Shown: positions 9,450-20,400 of the stretch, piece by piece | Numbering within the stretch: position 1 is the stretch's first letter | Layout of the letters: each line of letters opens with the position of its first letter | Assembly: GCF_030269925.1 (NCBI RefSeq) | Contig: NC_085119.1 | Location: 10,825,001-10,889,000, forward strand | Direction: 5' to 3' | DNA length: 64,000 nt | From: Bombyx mori | Lineage: Eukaryota; Arthropoda; Insecta; Lepidoptera; Bombycidae | Translations under genes and position numbers: made by a program | Notes under the pieces: model-generated | Databases searched by the model: none | The model's input: the letters and a program-made list of their open reading frames with translations, nothing else | Told to the model about the DNA's origin: nothing

Positions 9450-9493
9450 GTGCCTTAAGTCCCGGGGACGCCCCCCCCGGGCAAAAACGTAAG

Positions 9494-11077
9494 ATGGAAG
9501 AAGAACTTTTAGGGTTTCTCGGGTTACTTGCCGAGAAGTACCCGGTGTTATCAAACCTCACGGCCGAATTCGCGGCTTACAGGGCCGCCCGCGCAAGTTC
9601 CCCCCCGCCCGCGTCCCTCGCCGCGTCGTTCAAAGCCGCGCAAACATGCCCCGCCCCCAAATCCATTTCGAGCGCACGTATTCACGTAGCGACTCATGAA
9701 GCGCCTAGCGCCAACGAGGCGCCTAACGCACCCGCGACGTTTACACCGATCTCGTCCGTCGCGTCGTCAATCGTCAACTCCGGTTCAGACTCCGATACCG
9801 GATCGGAGATGGACTTCGAGTCCGCGACGAGCCCGCAGCCTGGAACCTCCGATGGGTTCAAAACAGTCACGCGTGCCAAAAAACGCGCCCGTGCCGTGGA
9901 ACCGTCCACGGCGCCAAAACAGCCCAAGGCCGCGAACGCGTCGCGTCCTAAAGTCGTGGTCTCACCCGACTCCCCTCGCCGCGCAACTCCGTCGCCTAAA
10001 CCCGCGCCCGTCAACAAAATCGTCGCGCCCCCGCCCGTAATCCTACGCGAAAAATCCGCGTGGAACCGGGTATCCCAGGCCCTTACGGCCAACAAAATTA
10101 ATTACTCCCAAGCGCGTAATCTCGCGCACGGGATACAAATTAAAGTCGCAACGCCGGGCGACCATAGGGCCCTCACTTCTTACCTCCGAAAGGAGAGCAT
10201 AGGCTACCACACCTATGCACTCCAGGAGGACCGCGAGCTCCGCGTAGTAATACGCGGAGTACCTAAAGAGCTCGACGTCGAGCTAATCAAAGAAGATTTA
10301 ATTAGGCAAACGTACCCGATTATAAGTGTGCACCGTATGCACAGCGGGCGCGATAAATTCGCATACAACATGGTTCTCGTCGCGCTGGAACCAACCGCCG
10401 AAGGCAAACGAATTGCCTCAAGCCTCCGCACCGTTTGCGGCTTATCCGGGGTCACCGTCGAGGCCCCACATAAAAAAGGCACTCCCGGGCAGTGCCACCG
10501 CTGTCAGTTATACGGCCACTCCGCGCGCAACTGCCACGCGCGCCCGCGGTGCGTAAAGTGCCTCGGCGACCACGCGACAGCCGACTGTTCGCGGGTCAAA
10601 GAGACAGCGACTGAACCACCGAGCTGTGTGCTCTGCCAGAAGCAGGGCCACACAGCCAACTACCGCGGATGCCCCAAGGCCCCGCGGAAGCGTCTGGCCA
10701 ACGCGCCTCCAAAAACCGTCGGCCCTAAGACTTCGGCGCCCCGCGCGCCGAAACCTGCCTTCGTGCCGGCACCGGTGCCCACCGTCTCCGCGTGGGCAAA
10801 ACCGCTGCCGCTCACGTTGGCAGGAAAGCCACCGGCACCCCAGCCCCTGCTCGCGCCGCGCCCCGCCCCCGCGCCCGGTCCCGCGCCTCGCCCCGGCCCC
10901 GCGCGGCCTGTCGTTAACGAATTCTCAATCGTGCGCGATTATATCGCCGCGATAAATATCGACCGCATGCGTGCGTTCGCCTACGCCATGCGCAGAGCGG
11001 TCACGGCCGAAGACCGCCTAAACGCGACGTTCGAGTACATCGACGTCATCGAGTCCGTCCAGCGCACGCTGGTTTGA
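9494..11077 (+). CDS. LINE A2 ORF1: gag-like nucleic-acid-binding protein
   Basis: This 527-residue homologue of A1 ORF1 has the same low-complexity Ala/Pro/Ser-rich N-terminal half, acidic patch and central folded region. Three zinc knuckles start near residue 334 (CHRCQLYGHSARNC, CVKCLGDHATADC, CVLCQKQGHTANYRGC). The start chosen is the ATG of MEEELLGF. The frame stays open 27 codons upstream without an ATG, as in A1. Compared with A1 there are small in-frame indels in the Pro/Ala-rich parts, and the C-terminal linker is a run of Pro-Ala-Pro repeats. It ends in TGA 13 nt before the ORF2 ATG. No inactivating change is seen. Confidence 0.9.
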   Translation: MEEELLGFLGLLAEKYPVLSNLTAEFAAYRAARASSPPPASLAASFKAAQTCPAPKSISSARIHVATHEAPSANEAPNAPATFTPISSVASSIVNSGSDSDTGSEMDFESATSPQPGTSDGFKTVTRAKKRARAVEPSTAPKQPKAANASRPKVVVSPDSPRRATPSPKPAPVNKIVAPPPVILREKSAWNRVSQALTANKINYSQARNLAHGIQIKVATPGDHRALTSYLRKESIGYHTYALQEDRELRVVIRGVPKELDVELIKEDLIRQTYPIISVHRMHSGRDKFAYNMVLVALEPTAEGKRIASSLRTVCGLSGVTVEAPHKKGTPGQCHRCQLYGHSARNCHARPRCVKCLGDHATADCSRVKETATEPPSCVLCQKQGHTANYRGCPKAPRKRLANAPPKTVGPKTSAPRAPKPAFVPAPVPTVSAWAKPLPLTLAGKPPAPQPLLAPRPAPAPGPAPRPGPARPVVNEFSIVRDYIAAINIDRMRAFAYAMRRAVTAEDRLNATFEYIDVIESVQRTLV

Positions 11078-11090
11078 TTACCGGTAATCA

Positions 11091-13979
11091 ATGGCGTGCA
11101 ACGGTAGGGAAAAACCGCGTTCCATAAAGTTAGCATTTTATAATGCTAACGGACTCGCGCGTCAGCGCGATCAAGTATATGAGTTTCTCCGCGAAAATCT
11201 CATCGACATCCTTCTGGTGCAGGAGACCTTCCTAAAGCCCTCGCGTCGCGACCCCAAAGTCGCGAATTACGTCATGGTTAGGATTGACAGACTCTCCGCC
11301 CGCAAGGGCGGGACTGTCATTTACTATAGGAGGGCCCTGCACTGCGTCCCTCTCGATACTCCCTCGCTCTTACATATCGAGGCGTCAGTGTGCCGCATCG
11401 CGCTGACGGGACACCAGCCGATCGTCATCGCATCCGTTTATCTCCCCCCTGACAAACCCCTCCTGAGCAGTGACCTCGAGACACTGTTCGGTATGGGGGA
11501 CGCGGTCATCCTGGCAGGCGATTTAAATTGCCACCACACTAGGTGGAACTGCCATCGCACGAATGTGAACGGTAGGCGTCTCGACGCGTTCATAGACGAC
11601 CTCACATTCGAAATATTCAACCCCCCGACCCCCACGTACTATCCGTACAACGCCGCGCGTCGTCCGAGCACAATAGATCTGGCACTGCTGAGGAACGTAA
11701 TTCTGCGCTTACGCTCCATCGAGGCAATGTCAGAACTCGACTCAGACCACCGACCTGTCGTCATGCAGCTCGGTCGCCCACTCAACCGCGAACCAGATAC
11801 GAGGACCATGGTGGATTGGAAGAAGCTGGGCACGTGCTTAGCTGACACCGCTCCACCAATCCTCCCTTGCGGCCCGGATTCAACTCCATCCCCCGAGGAT
11901 ACCGTCGAATCCATAAACATCTTCACTGATCACGTCTCGACGGCGATCATAAGATCTTCGAAACAAGTCGATGTGGAGGACTGCTTCCACCGCATCAGAC
12001 TTTCCCCCGATCTTAGGGACCTCGTTAGAATCAGAAACGCGGCAATCCGGGCCTACGATCGATATCCCACGGATTCAAACCGGACTCGGATGCGTCGCTT
12101 ACAGCGGGAGGTCAAATCCCGCTTAAGCGACGCCCGAAACGAAAACTGGGATAGTTATTTAGAAGAACTCGCGCCCACTCACCAAGCATACTGGCAACTA
12201 GCTAGGACCCTCAAGTCCGAAACTATAGCCACTATGCCGCCTCTCGTACGCCCCTCAGGCCAATCACCGGCTTACGATGACGATGACAAGGCAGAGTTGC
12301 TGGCCGATGCACTGCAAGAGCAGTGCACCACCAGCACTCAACACGCGGACCCCGAACACACCGAGTTCGTCGACAGGGAGGTCGAGCGCAGAGCTTCCCT
12401 GCCGCCCTCGGACGCGTTACCCCCCATTACCACTTCCGAGGTCAAGGAGGCGATCGATAGCCTACAACCACGGAAAGCTCCCGGCTCCGACGGCATCCGC
12501 AACCGCGCGCTTAAACTGTTACCAGCCCAACTGATAACGATGTTGGCCACCATATTAAATGCTGCTATGACGAACTGCATCTTTCCCGCGGCGTGGAAAG
12601 AAGCGGACGTTATCGGCATACACAAGCCGGGCAAACCGAAGAACGAAACCGCGAGTTACCGCCCCATCAGTCTCCTCCCGGCGATAGGCAAACTTTACGA
12701 ACGGCTCCTTCGTAAACGCCTCTGGGACTTCGTATCCGCGAATAAAATTCTTATAGACGAGCAGTTTGGATTCCGCGCCAGACACTCGTGCGTCCATCAA
12801 GTGCACCGCCTCACGGAGCACATCTTACTAGGGCTGAACAGGCGGAAACCCATTCCGACAGGAGCCCTCTTCTTCGATATAGCGAAGGCGTTCGATAAAG
12901 TCTGGCACAACGGTTTGATATACAAACTGTATAACATGGGAGTGCCAGACAGGCTCGTGCTCATCATACGAGACTACTTGTCGAACCGTTCGTTCCGATA
13001 TCGAGTCGAGGGAACGCGTTCCCGGCCCCGTCACGTCACAGCCGGAGTCCCGCAAGGCTCCGCCCTCTCCCCGTTACTATTCAGTTTGTATATCAACGAT
13101 ATACCCCGGTCTCCGGAGACCCATCTGGCGCTCTTCGCCGATGACACCGCCATCTACTACTCGTGTAGGAAGAAGGCGTTGCTTCATCGACGACTTCAGA
13201 CCGCAGCTACCACCATGGGACAGTGGTTCCGGAAGTGGCGCATCGACATTAACCCCACGAAAAGCACAGCGGTGCTCTTCAAAAGGGGTCGCCCTCCGAA
13301 CACCACGCTGAGCATCCCTCTCCCGACTAGGCGCGTCAATAACCCCGCCCCCGCCGTTCGCCCAATCACGATGTTCGACCAGCCCATACCGTGGGCCCCG
13401 AAGGTCAAATATTTAGGCGTCACCCTCGACAGTAGGATGACATTCCGCCCCCACATCAAGACGGTACGCGACCGTGCCGCCTTCATTCTAGGACGTCTCT
13501 ACCCGATGATATGTAGGCGAAGTAAAATGTCCCTTAGAAATAAGGTGACACTCTACAAAACTTGCATACGCCCCGTCATGACCTATGCAAGTGTAGTGTT
13601 CGCTCACGCGGCCCGCATACACTTAAAATCCTTTCAAATTATTCAATCCCGTTTTTGCAGGATAGCCGTCGGAGCCCCGTGGTTCGTCAGGAACGTCGAC
13701 CTCCATGACGACCTGGACTTAGAGTCCATCAGTAAGTATCTTCAGTCGGCGTCCATGCGCCACTTCGATAAAGCGGCACGACACGAGAACCCTCTCATCG
13801 TGGCCGCCGGTAACTACATTCCCGATCCTGCGGACAGAATGGAAAGCAGTCGACGTCGCCCTAAACACGTCATCTCGGATCCTCCTGATCCACTAACGGT
13901 GCTTTTAGGTACTTCAAGCACCGGTCACCGTTCTCGTCGAACCCGTCGCTTGCGACGAAGGGCTCGACGAGTAAATTAA
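11091..13979 (+). CDS. LINE A2 ORF2: endonuclease / reverse transcriptase
   Basis: This 962-residue polyprotein carries out target nicking and target-primed reverse transcription. All endonuclease residues are present (FYNANGL Asn18, LLVQET Glu45, AGDLN, SDHRPV). The RT core is complete: motif A FFDIAKAFD with Asp596, motif B AGVPQGSALSPLL, and motif C FADD at 682-685. The extra two residues relative to A1 lie in the linker after motif C (NNPAPAV region). The Arg-rich C-terminus matches A1. The start codon context is GGTAATCAATGG, the same as in A1 and family B. The frame is fully open, so the protein could supply activity in trans even though this copy has lost its core promoter. Confidence 0.95.
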   Translation: MACNGREKPRSIKLAFYNANGLARQRDQVYEFLRENLIDILLVQETFLKPSRRDPKVANYVMVRIDRLSARKGGTVIYYRRALHCVPLDTPSLLHIEASVCRIALTGHQPIVIASVYLPPDKPLLSSDLETLFGMGDAVILAGDLNCHHTRWNCHRTNVNGRRLDAFIDDLTFEIFNPPTPTYYPYNAARRPSTIDLALLRNVILRLRSIEAMSELDSDHRPVVMQLGRPLNREPDTRTMVDWKKLGTCLADTAPPILPCGPDSTPSPEDTVESINIFTDHVSTAIIRSSKQVDVEDCFHRIRLSPDLRDLVRIRNAAIRAYDRYPTDSNRTRMRRLQREVKSRLSDARNENWDSYLEELAPTHQAYWQLARTLKSETIATMPPLVRPSGQSPAYDDDDKAELLADALQEQCTTSTQHADPEHTEFVDREVERRASLPPSDALPPITTSEVKEAIDSLQPRKAPGSDGIRNRALKLLPAQLITMLATILNAAMTNCIFPAAWKEADVIGIHKPGKPKNETASYRPISLLPAIGKLYERLLRKRLWDFVSANKILIDEQFGFRARHSCVHQVHRLTEHILLGLNRRKPIPTGALFFDIAKAFDKVWHNGLIYKLYNMGVPDRLVLIIRDYLSNRSFRYRVEGTRSRPRHVTAGVPQGSALSPLLFSLYINDIPRSPETHLALFADDTAIYYSCRKKALLHRRLQTAATTMGQWFRKWRIDINPTKSTAVLFKRGRPPNTTLSIPLPTRRVNNPAPAVRPITMFDQPIPWAPKVKYLGVTLDSRMTFRPHIKTVRDRAAFILGRLYPMICRRSKMSLRNKVTLYKTCIRPVMTYASVVFAHAARIHLKSFQIIQSRFCRIAVGAPWFVRNVDLHDDLDLESISKYLQSASMRHFDKAARHENPLIVAAGNYIPDPADRMESSRRRPKHVISDPPDPLTVLLGTSSTGHRSRRTRRLRRRARRVN

Positions 13980-13992
13980 CTCTCAGACACAG

Positions 13993-14026
13993 CCCACTGA
14001 GTTTCTCGCCGGATCTTCTCAGTGGG
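13993..14026 (+). other. 3' UTR stem-loop of LINE A2
   Basis: CCCACTGAG (13993-14001) pairs with CTCAGTGGG (14018-14026) around a 16-nt loop, the same as in A1. It begins 13 nt after the ORF2 stop. Confidence 0.65.
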
Positions 14027-14198
14027 TCGCGTTTCCGATCCGGTGGTAGATTCTGCGAAGCACGACTCTTGCTAGGGTTCGTGTTAGCAACATCGTCAGG
14101 TTTGAGCCCCGTGAGCTCACCTACTAAAGTTAAGGCTACGCTGAAATAGCCGCTAGGGCTATCAGCTTAGGTAGGAAAAAAAAAAAAAAAAAAAAAAA

Positions 14199-16059
14199 GC
14201 GTACGAAGAAATGCCGCTGTAAAATATTTTATTTTATATATAAAATGTAAAAGAAATTATGAGCTTTTCACTGAAATAACAGAATTGCGAGTTTTAGACA
14301 AGTTCTAACAGAGCACAGCGTCAAGTTATATTTATGTTTTTTTTTTATTCTATTGAAGATTAACTTTCAGAATTTTAATACATGTAGTTAACGCAAATAA
14401 CTCTATTACAAGCCCAAATTGGAACCTTAATTTGACTAATATATGATTTATTTTTCAGTATACGGCAGACATAACGGTCCTCATTAATGAGTTGATTAAT
14501 GTAACCACAAGATACAATACAAGAAATCGTCACATTAATCAAGTATTTTCCTTTAAATAAAAATACACTAACGTATACATATTTACATATAACATAGAAA
14601 ACTATTTAAACGCGTATCAATAAATTGCAACCATAAAAACAAAGATTTTTGCAATTACAATGACATAAAATGTTCTTACCTTATTTCTATACGAGTAGAA
14701 AAATTCAAAGGAATATCAGCACGCACAGGAGAGGGTCCCACAATTGCTTTACATGAACAGTGAAGGAGAAATATCACCTTCTAAATGTGTGCACACGGCA
14801 CGGCTGTACACAGAACCCTTGTCTACAAGGGTTCTACCTTATCTATCCTACACATTGTCTTTAAAGACACCACAAGACCACAATTACTCAAAGTACATTA
14901 TATAAATAAGTGCATTAGGAATTTCCTTAAAATCTAAAAGGTTTTCTACAACATTTACCTACCGGGTGTCTTTAAAATTTAATTGATTAATTCAATCCAT
15001 ATACATATAATGGTTATATTACATTTCCATTAAAATGTACAATAGTTATATTACCATTTAAAATCGTTTCAAGCTTAAGAACTTCACCCATGTAAATATG
15101 AATGTTTAAATCATGAATCGTTATATTAATAGTAGTAGTAGTAGTTATCGTCAAATTATTAGTTTGATTCAAAAGGATATACTATATTTTCAGTCGGTTG
15201 TCAGGAATAAGGATGTCGTTTGCCAGAACCAGAGTGACATAACTGGGTAATGAACGAATGTTATTTTACCGTATTCCGCCCATTAAATGAGTGGACACAT
15301 ACAGTAGCGCCTCGGGATACGACATCGAACAGTAACAAAATACACGGTCATTACATACAGAAATGTAACGCTCTAATGAGAAAGCAAAGCGACAGATGTC
15401 TACGACCCGTACATCACGACTCTTAAATGTGCTAAATTCGTTGGAGCAAGACAAACTCGACGTGACGAACCACTATTAAGTTGTTTGAACTTCGAGCCAA
15501 ATGACATACCTACTAGCCAAGAGTCCGAACAAACAAACAGAGTCATCTTGTAACTGGAACGATCGAATAGAACCTCACATGCACCTCACATGTGGACGCG
15601 CACAATGAGAATTCTCAAACCGAAACGAACAACTTCTTTGAATATACGTGACTGAATTTTCATTGCATCATCAATAAAATATTGAACAATGTATACGCGG
15701 TTGTGGTCAACGTTGTTTGTATATTTGAAGGAGAAGTCTAAAAATAAAATATATTTAAGTATTTCATTTCTTCGCCGTGTCCTGCATTGCTTTGTTTATT
15801 TAGTTATTTTATCTGACGGTTGGTTCATTTTAATTATTTACAAAAGTCATACAATATGGATTTAGCTTATGATTTTGTCCTGAATTACAACAGAAAAAGG
15901 TGACCTTACTACTGGAAAGAGATTGTATAATTATATCGTTGCAGAAAGAAATTAGAAAGAGTAGTGGAGGTACCGTCTAATGCGAATTCACAACATACCC
16001 TAAAATCAGCCCAAGTGAAATAAGTATAAGGGTAGAGATAAGTAGTTATATATCAGGCC
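14199..16059. other. DNA without recognisable gene
   Basis: The first 900 bases are AT-rich with no motif I recognise. The stretch 15180-15660 has more balanced composition and few low-complexity runs. It has one 62-codon open frame on the minus strand without recognisable features. I see no splice-bounded exon I could defend. Confidence 0.45.
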
Positions 16060-16301
16060 CTTGTCAGCGCCGGCGTGCCAGCCATTCTAGAACCGAATGC
16101 TTTGGTGCGAGGCGATGGTAAGAGACCAGACGGTATGTCGATTATTCCCTGGAAGATGGTCGGTCGCTCGTTTGGGATGCGACTTCTGTAGATACCATGG
16201 CACCGACACATCTTCTTGGGACTAATTCTAACGCTGGCAGCGCTGCTTCAACGGCTGAAGGCTTCAAATGGCGTAAACATGAAAATCTCTCTAAAGATTT
16301 C
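16060..16301 (+). pseudogene. decayed mobile-element protein fragment, 5' half (split by BEL)
   Basis: Frames here translate to EPNALVRGDGKRPDGMSIIPW and, after a one-base frame break near 16160, to GRSLVWDATSVDTMAP and KHENLSKDF. The pattern 'R-D-G-KRPDG ... WDAT..DT ... YxxL' is one I know from C-terminal regions of many animal retroelement-like predicted proteins, possibly with a PD-(D/E)XK-type nuclease fold. That name and fold are from memory and not certain. The reading continues across the BEL insertion at 23935, with the 5-bp TSD at the junction. Frameshifts and a stop in the second half show that it was already dead. Confidence 0.55.
16297..16301. repeat. target-site duplication, 5' side of BEL element
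   Basis: ATTTC is repeated at 23935-23939 immediately outside the other LTR. Five base pairs is a usual TSD length for LTR elements. Confidence 0.85.
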
Positions 16302-17374
16302 TGTTGGCGACAGCGGCGTCGCCCCATAATTATAGAATAAGTTGAAGAATATAATAGAATATAGAATAGAATAATAGATTTATATAGATACGTACATAGA
16401 CATAGAGTTATAACAAATAGATAAATAACAAATAGATAAATTATATAGAGTGCATATAGATAGATAAGGATATTGATAACGTGCACATAGATTTTATTAA
16501 GAATAGAACGTAAGTTGCTTTGAAATAAATAGTATACACTTTTGCTTTATTATTCCCGATAGTTTTAAGATTAGCATATTAACTTAAATGAACACGCGCC
16601 CGGCCCGCGTCCCGAAACGATGTAACAAACAGCATTTATCTGTGTTCAGGACCGGGTATTTTGTTTATACGGGCGCGTCATATAGATTAAGCATAGAATA
16701 AGTTATATGTATCGATAGGGATTACAACATAGAATAGTTAAGTATAAGGCATTAGTATATACATTTATTAAATAAATAGATATAACGAATAAACCGAGCC
16801 GATCATAGTGAAAATGATCTCGACGAGAGCCGTATTTTACACGAGATCTCTGTAGGGTAACATTCCGAGGTAGTTAAGCGACCCTGCGACGTTGTCAGGT
16901 ACCTGCCGACTTGCCGACCGACTACCTGCCGACCTACCGACCGACCCTCGACCGACTACCTGCCAACCGCCAGCCGCCGACCCTCCGAACGAAGATCACC
17001 AAAAAACGCACGAGTAAAGACATCTGCGCCTCGAAGAATTTATTGAAACATTGAAGATTTTATTGAAGACTTGAAGACTGTTGAAAAGATCGTCGGTTAT
17101 TGAACATAGAAGAAATTCGGTTGTATTGACAGATCGGTCGGCTCGGTTTACGTTTATTAGCAAAGTTTGAGTTTTAATTTCGAGTGAGCTTGTACGATAT
17201 CGTACGCCTTAGGACCCTACATCGACTGCTTCAGATCGACACGAATAATCGCCACGAGACGGGCATCCGGCGTCTTATAGGATTTCAAGAAATCTTATAA
17301 GATTCATAAACCCGTCCAACCTGGGTTGGCGTCACCCGCCTTATCGACACGGGTGACGTGCTGCGTACCCAACA
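16302..17374 (+). repeat. 5' LTR of BEL element
   Basis: Starts TGTTGGCGAC and ends TACCCAACA, with 6-bp inverted termini. It includes an AT-rich first part with ataga-type repetition (16337-16500), an AATAAA motif near 16787, and a C-rich imperfect repeat of ctgccgac/ctaccgac units at about 16900-16985. The first bases also encode the last residues of the pol frame in the downstream copy. Promoter and R boundaries cannot be fixed from sequence alone. Confidence 0.92.
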
Positions 17375-17376
17375 GC

Positions 17377-17394
17377 TGGTCCTTCGAGCCGGAT
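17377..17394 (+). promoter_or_regulatory. primer-binding site, tRNA-Tyr type
   Basis: Two bases after the 5' LTR, TGGTCCTTCGAGCCGGAT is complementary to the 3' end of animal tRNA-Tyr (TCCGGCTCGAAGGACCA as I recall it), 18 matching bases. Minus-strand synthesis would start here. Confidence 0.75.
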
Positions 17395-17411
17395 ACAGCG
17401 ATTATTCAACG

Positions 17412-20400
17412 ATGCCGATCACCAGGAGCAACAAGGGATCATCGAGGGAACAGCCACTCGAACCTGCGGTTCAAGAATCCAGTCCGGAGGCAACAGAAGC
17501 GACGTCGTACGAAACATACGAGAGCTCCGCGACCGGTACGACCCAGAACACAAAACTTGAAGAGACAACGACGCGGACACGTGGTGAAAATAGACCCGCG
17601 TCGAAGAAATCGCTACGACGTAAGGAACTGGCAGCGAGAGCGGAGCTGGCGGAAAAAGAATTGATAGAAGCACAAGCAGCCACCATAGCCGCCAGACTCC
17701 GTCTGCAATTGATTCAGGCCGAAAACGAAGACGACGATGATTCCATTATAGAAGAGCCAAAGGACCGGGAGGACCAGGTCAGGGCCTGGGTCCAGACGTC
17801 GGCGGGCAGTATGGACAAGGAGCCCGCAGGCGAGCACATTGAGAACCACCCCGTCAGCAAGGCCAACATGGAAGATTGCAGCAACAGGGACCTGGCTAAG
17901 GCGATAGTGGAAGCGGTGAGGAGCGCAACGACCAAAGAGCTGCCACCGCAACCCGACTACATGCACCAGTTGCCGACGTTCGAAGGCGACTGCAGGGAGT
18001 GGGTGGCCTTCAAGGCTGTCTACGAGGATACCGCTCCACTCTTCTCAAGCGCTCAAAACATGGCGCGGCTGAGAAGAGCGCTGAAAGGACAAGCCAGGGA
18101 AGGAGTTCGCAGCCAGCTGTACTCCGAGAGCACACCGGAGGAAGTAATGGAATCACTGCGGCGGTGCTATGGAAGGGCGGACGCTTTAGTCTTGGCGGAG
18201 CTAGACCGCATACGAAGACTTCCGACTATAAGCGACTCCGCCTACGACATTTGCTCACTGGCGAGCAATGTTAACAATACCGTCGCAGCGATCAGGGGGC
18301 TGCGGAAACCCCAATATTTGATGTCGCCCGAACTGCTGAAGAGCATCGTCGACAAGATGCCGACCATCCTGAGGTTCCGGTGGTACGACCACATTATCGA
18401 TAAAACTGAAGGAGACCCGGACCTCAACACGATGTGCGGCTTCCTGAACAAGATGGCGGACCGGTGCGGGCCACACGCCGTGGCCGAGGCGGCAACAAAA
18501 AGACAACCATCGAGGCGACAGGCGACGCACGCCACAACCGTATGTACCGAGCGCGAGACTTCGGACAGAGCAATGAGGGACAAGCCGGCGTGCCCGCAAT
18601 GCAAGGATGGACACCCGCTGTACGATTGTCCGAGGTACAAGGGCGCTACAGTGCAGGAACGATGGAGAATGGCAAAGGAGTCGCGCCTATGTTACAAGTG
18701 CCTCGACGGTAAGCACCGAAAGCAATCGTGTCAACGACCGCCATGCCGCACGTGCAAGCGCTGGCATCACCACTCGCTACACAACGAGAAGCCGGAGACA
18801 GAGCCAGCAGAGAACAGGGAAATCGCGAACAACGTGCGACTTCCCATCAACTGCACACGGATCAGCAGGGCGTACTTGAAGATGGTGCCCGTTGAAGTGT
18901 ACGGGCCGTCGGGATCGACGACGGTGCTGGCCCTGCTGGACGAAGGCTCCACGGTAACTCTCCTGGACTCGAGCGTGGCGAAGCAGATCGGCCTGAAGGG
19001 ACCCAAGGAGTCGCTCCGCCTCGAGACCGTGGGCGGGAAGACCCTAACGAAGATGGACTCGATGAAGCTTAACATCCGAGTTCGAGGGCTTCACCAGCGG
19101 CAGAAGAGGACGATCTTCGGAGCGCGCACAATAGACGACATGAGCCTTGCACCTCAGCGACTGAAAAGGGAAACCATCGAAGGCTACGCGCACCTGAGGA
19201 GCCTGGCGGACCAGTTATGTTACGATGTACGATCCCCCAAGCTATTGATCGGGCAGGACAACTGGGGACTCATCGCCGCCAGAAGGACGCGCAGGGGCAG
19301 GAGGAACCAGCCGGTAGCCTCATTCACCCAATTGGGATGGGTGCTACACGGCCTCGACAACAGCAATGCAAAAGAGGTCAACTTCCTCACCTGCGCCCAT
19401 GTATCGATGCGCGAAGAGGCCTTGGACAGACTGGTGAAGGAGCACTTCGCGATAGAGTCGCTGGGAGTCGCACCCAAGCGTCCGAGCACGGATATGGAGG
19501 CGAAGGCGCTTGACACCTTGGAGAAGACGAGTCGGAGACGCGACGACGGCCGCTTCGAAGTGGGATTATTATGGAGGGACGAAGAAGCCACGCTTCCTAA
19601 CAACTACAGGTCCGCGCTGACGAGGCTCAGAGGCGTTGAAAAGAAGCTACACAGAGACCCTGACTTGCAAGTGGAATATAGCAAGCAGATGACTAACCTC
19701 ATCGAGAATGGATACGCTGAGGAAGTCCCACACGATGGAGCAGGATCAAAACGGAAGTGGTACCTGCCTCACTTCGCGGTCACACACCCGACGAAGGCCA
19801 AGAAACGCCTCGTGTTCGACGCCGCCGCGAAATTCGATGGAACGAGTCTCAATGATCTTCTATTGCCGGGACCGGACCTACTACAATCCCTGTTCGGAGT
19901 GTTGTTGCGGTTCCGGCAAAGACCCGTCGCAGTTGTCGCGGACATCAAGGAGATGTTCCTGCAGATCAGAATCAGGGACGAGGACCGCGACAGCCTGAGA
20001 TTCCTATGGAGGAAAGATCGACGCGAAGCGACTCCGAAAGAGTATAGAATGACGTCAGTCATATTCGGAGCAGCCTGTTCACCGAGCGCGGCGTTGTTCG
20101 TGAAAAATAAGAATGCTGACGAGTACAGACATCAATATCCAGAAGCCGCGCGGGCAATAGAAAGAAACCACTACATGGACGACTACCTGCAGAGCTTCGA
20201 GACGGAAGAAGAGGCTATAACCATAGCCAGCGAAGTGGATGTCGTCCACCGTGGAGCGAAATTCGAGCTCAGAGGCTGGGCATCGAATAGGCGCGGCGTC
20301 TTGGCGAGCCTCGCAGGTGGTGCGACCCCAGGAGACATAGAGCTGGGGTCAAAGGAAGAAAAGACCCTGGGCCTGCGGTGGTTCTACGAGTCGGACGAGA

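Larger units (their letters stand above)
9031..14198 (+). mobile_element. Jockey-clade LINE (family A, copy A2), slightly 5'-truncated
   Basis: This copy has the same organisation as A1 but lies on the other strand: leader 9031-9493, ORF1 9494-11077, ORF2 11091-13979, 3' UTR and a 23-nt poly(A) at 14176-14198. Alignment to A1 shows that its first base corresponds to position 33 of A1, so the initiator and most of the DPE are missing. I could not find a matching TSD: the 3' flank gcgtacgaag has no counterpart just before 9031. Sequence differences from A1 throughout the ORFs show that it is an independent insertion and not an inverted duplicate. Confidence 0.88.

Noticed and set aside
3744..14198. 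A1/A2 as one element duplicated by inversion
   Set aside because: A1 has its own TSD and an extra 32 nt at the 5' end. The ORFs differ throughout by substitutions and in-frame indels, so these are separate insertions.
17358..17411. BEL polyprotein starting inside the 5' LTR
   Set aside because: The upstream frame begins with GTG and runs across the primer-binding site. The first ATG is at 17412.
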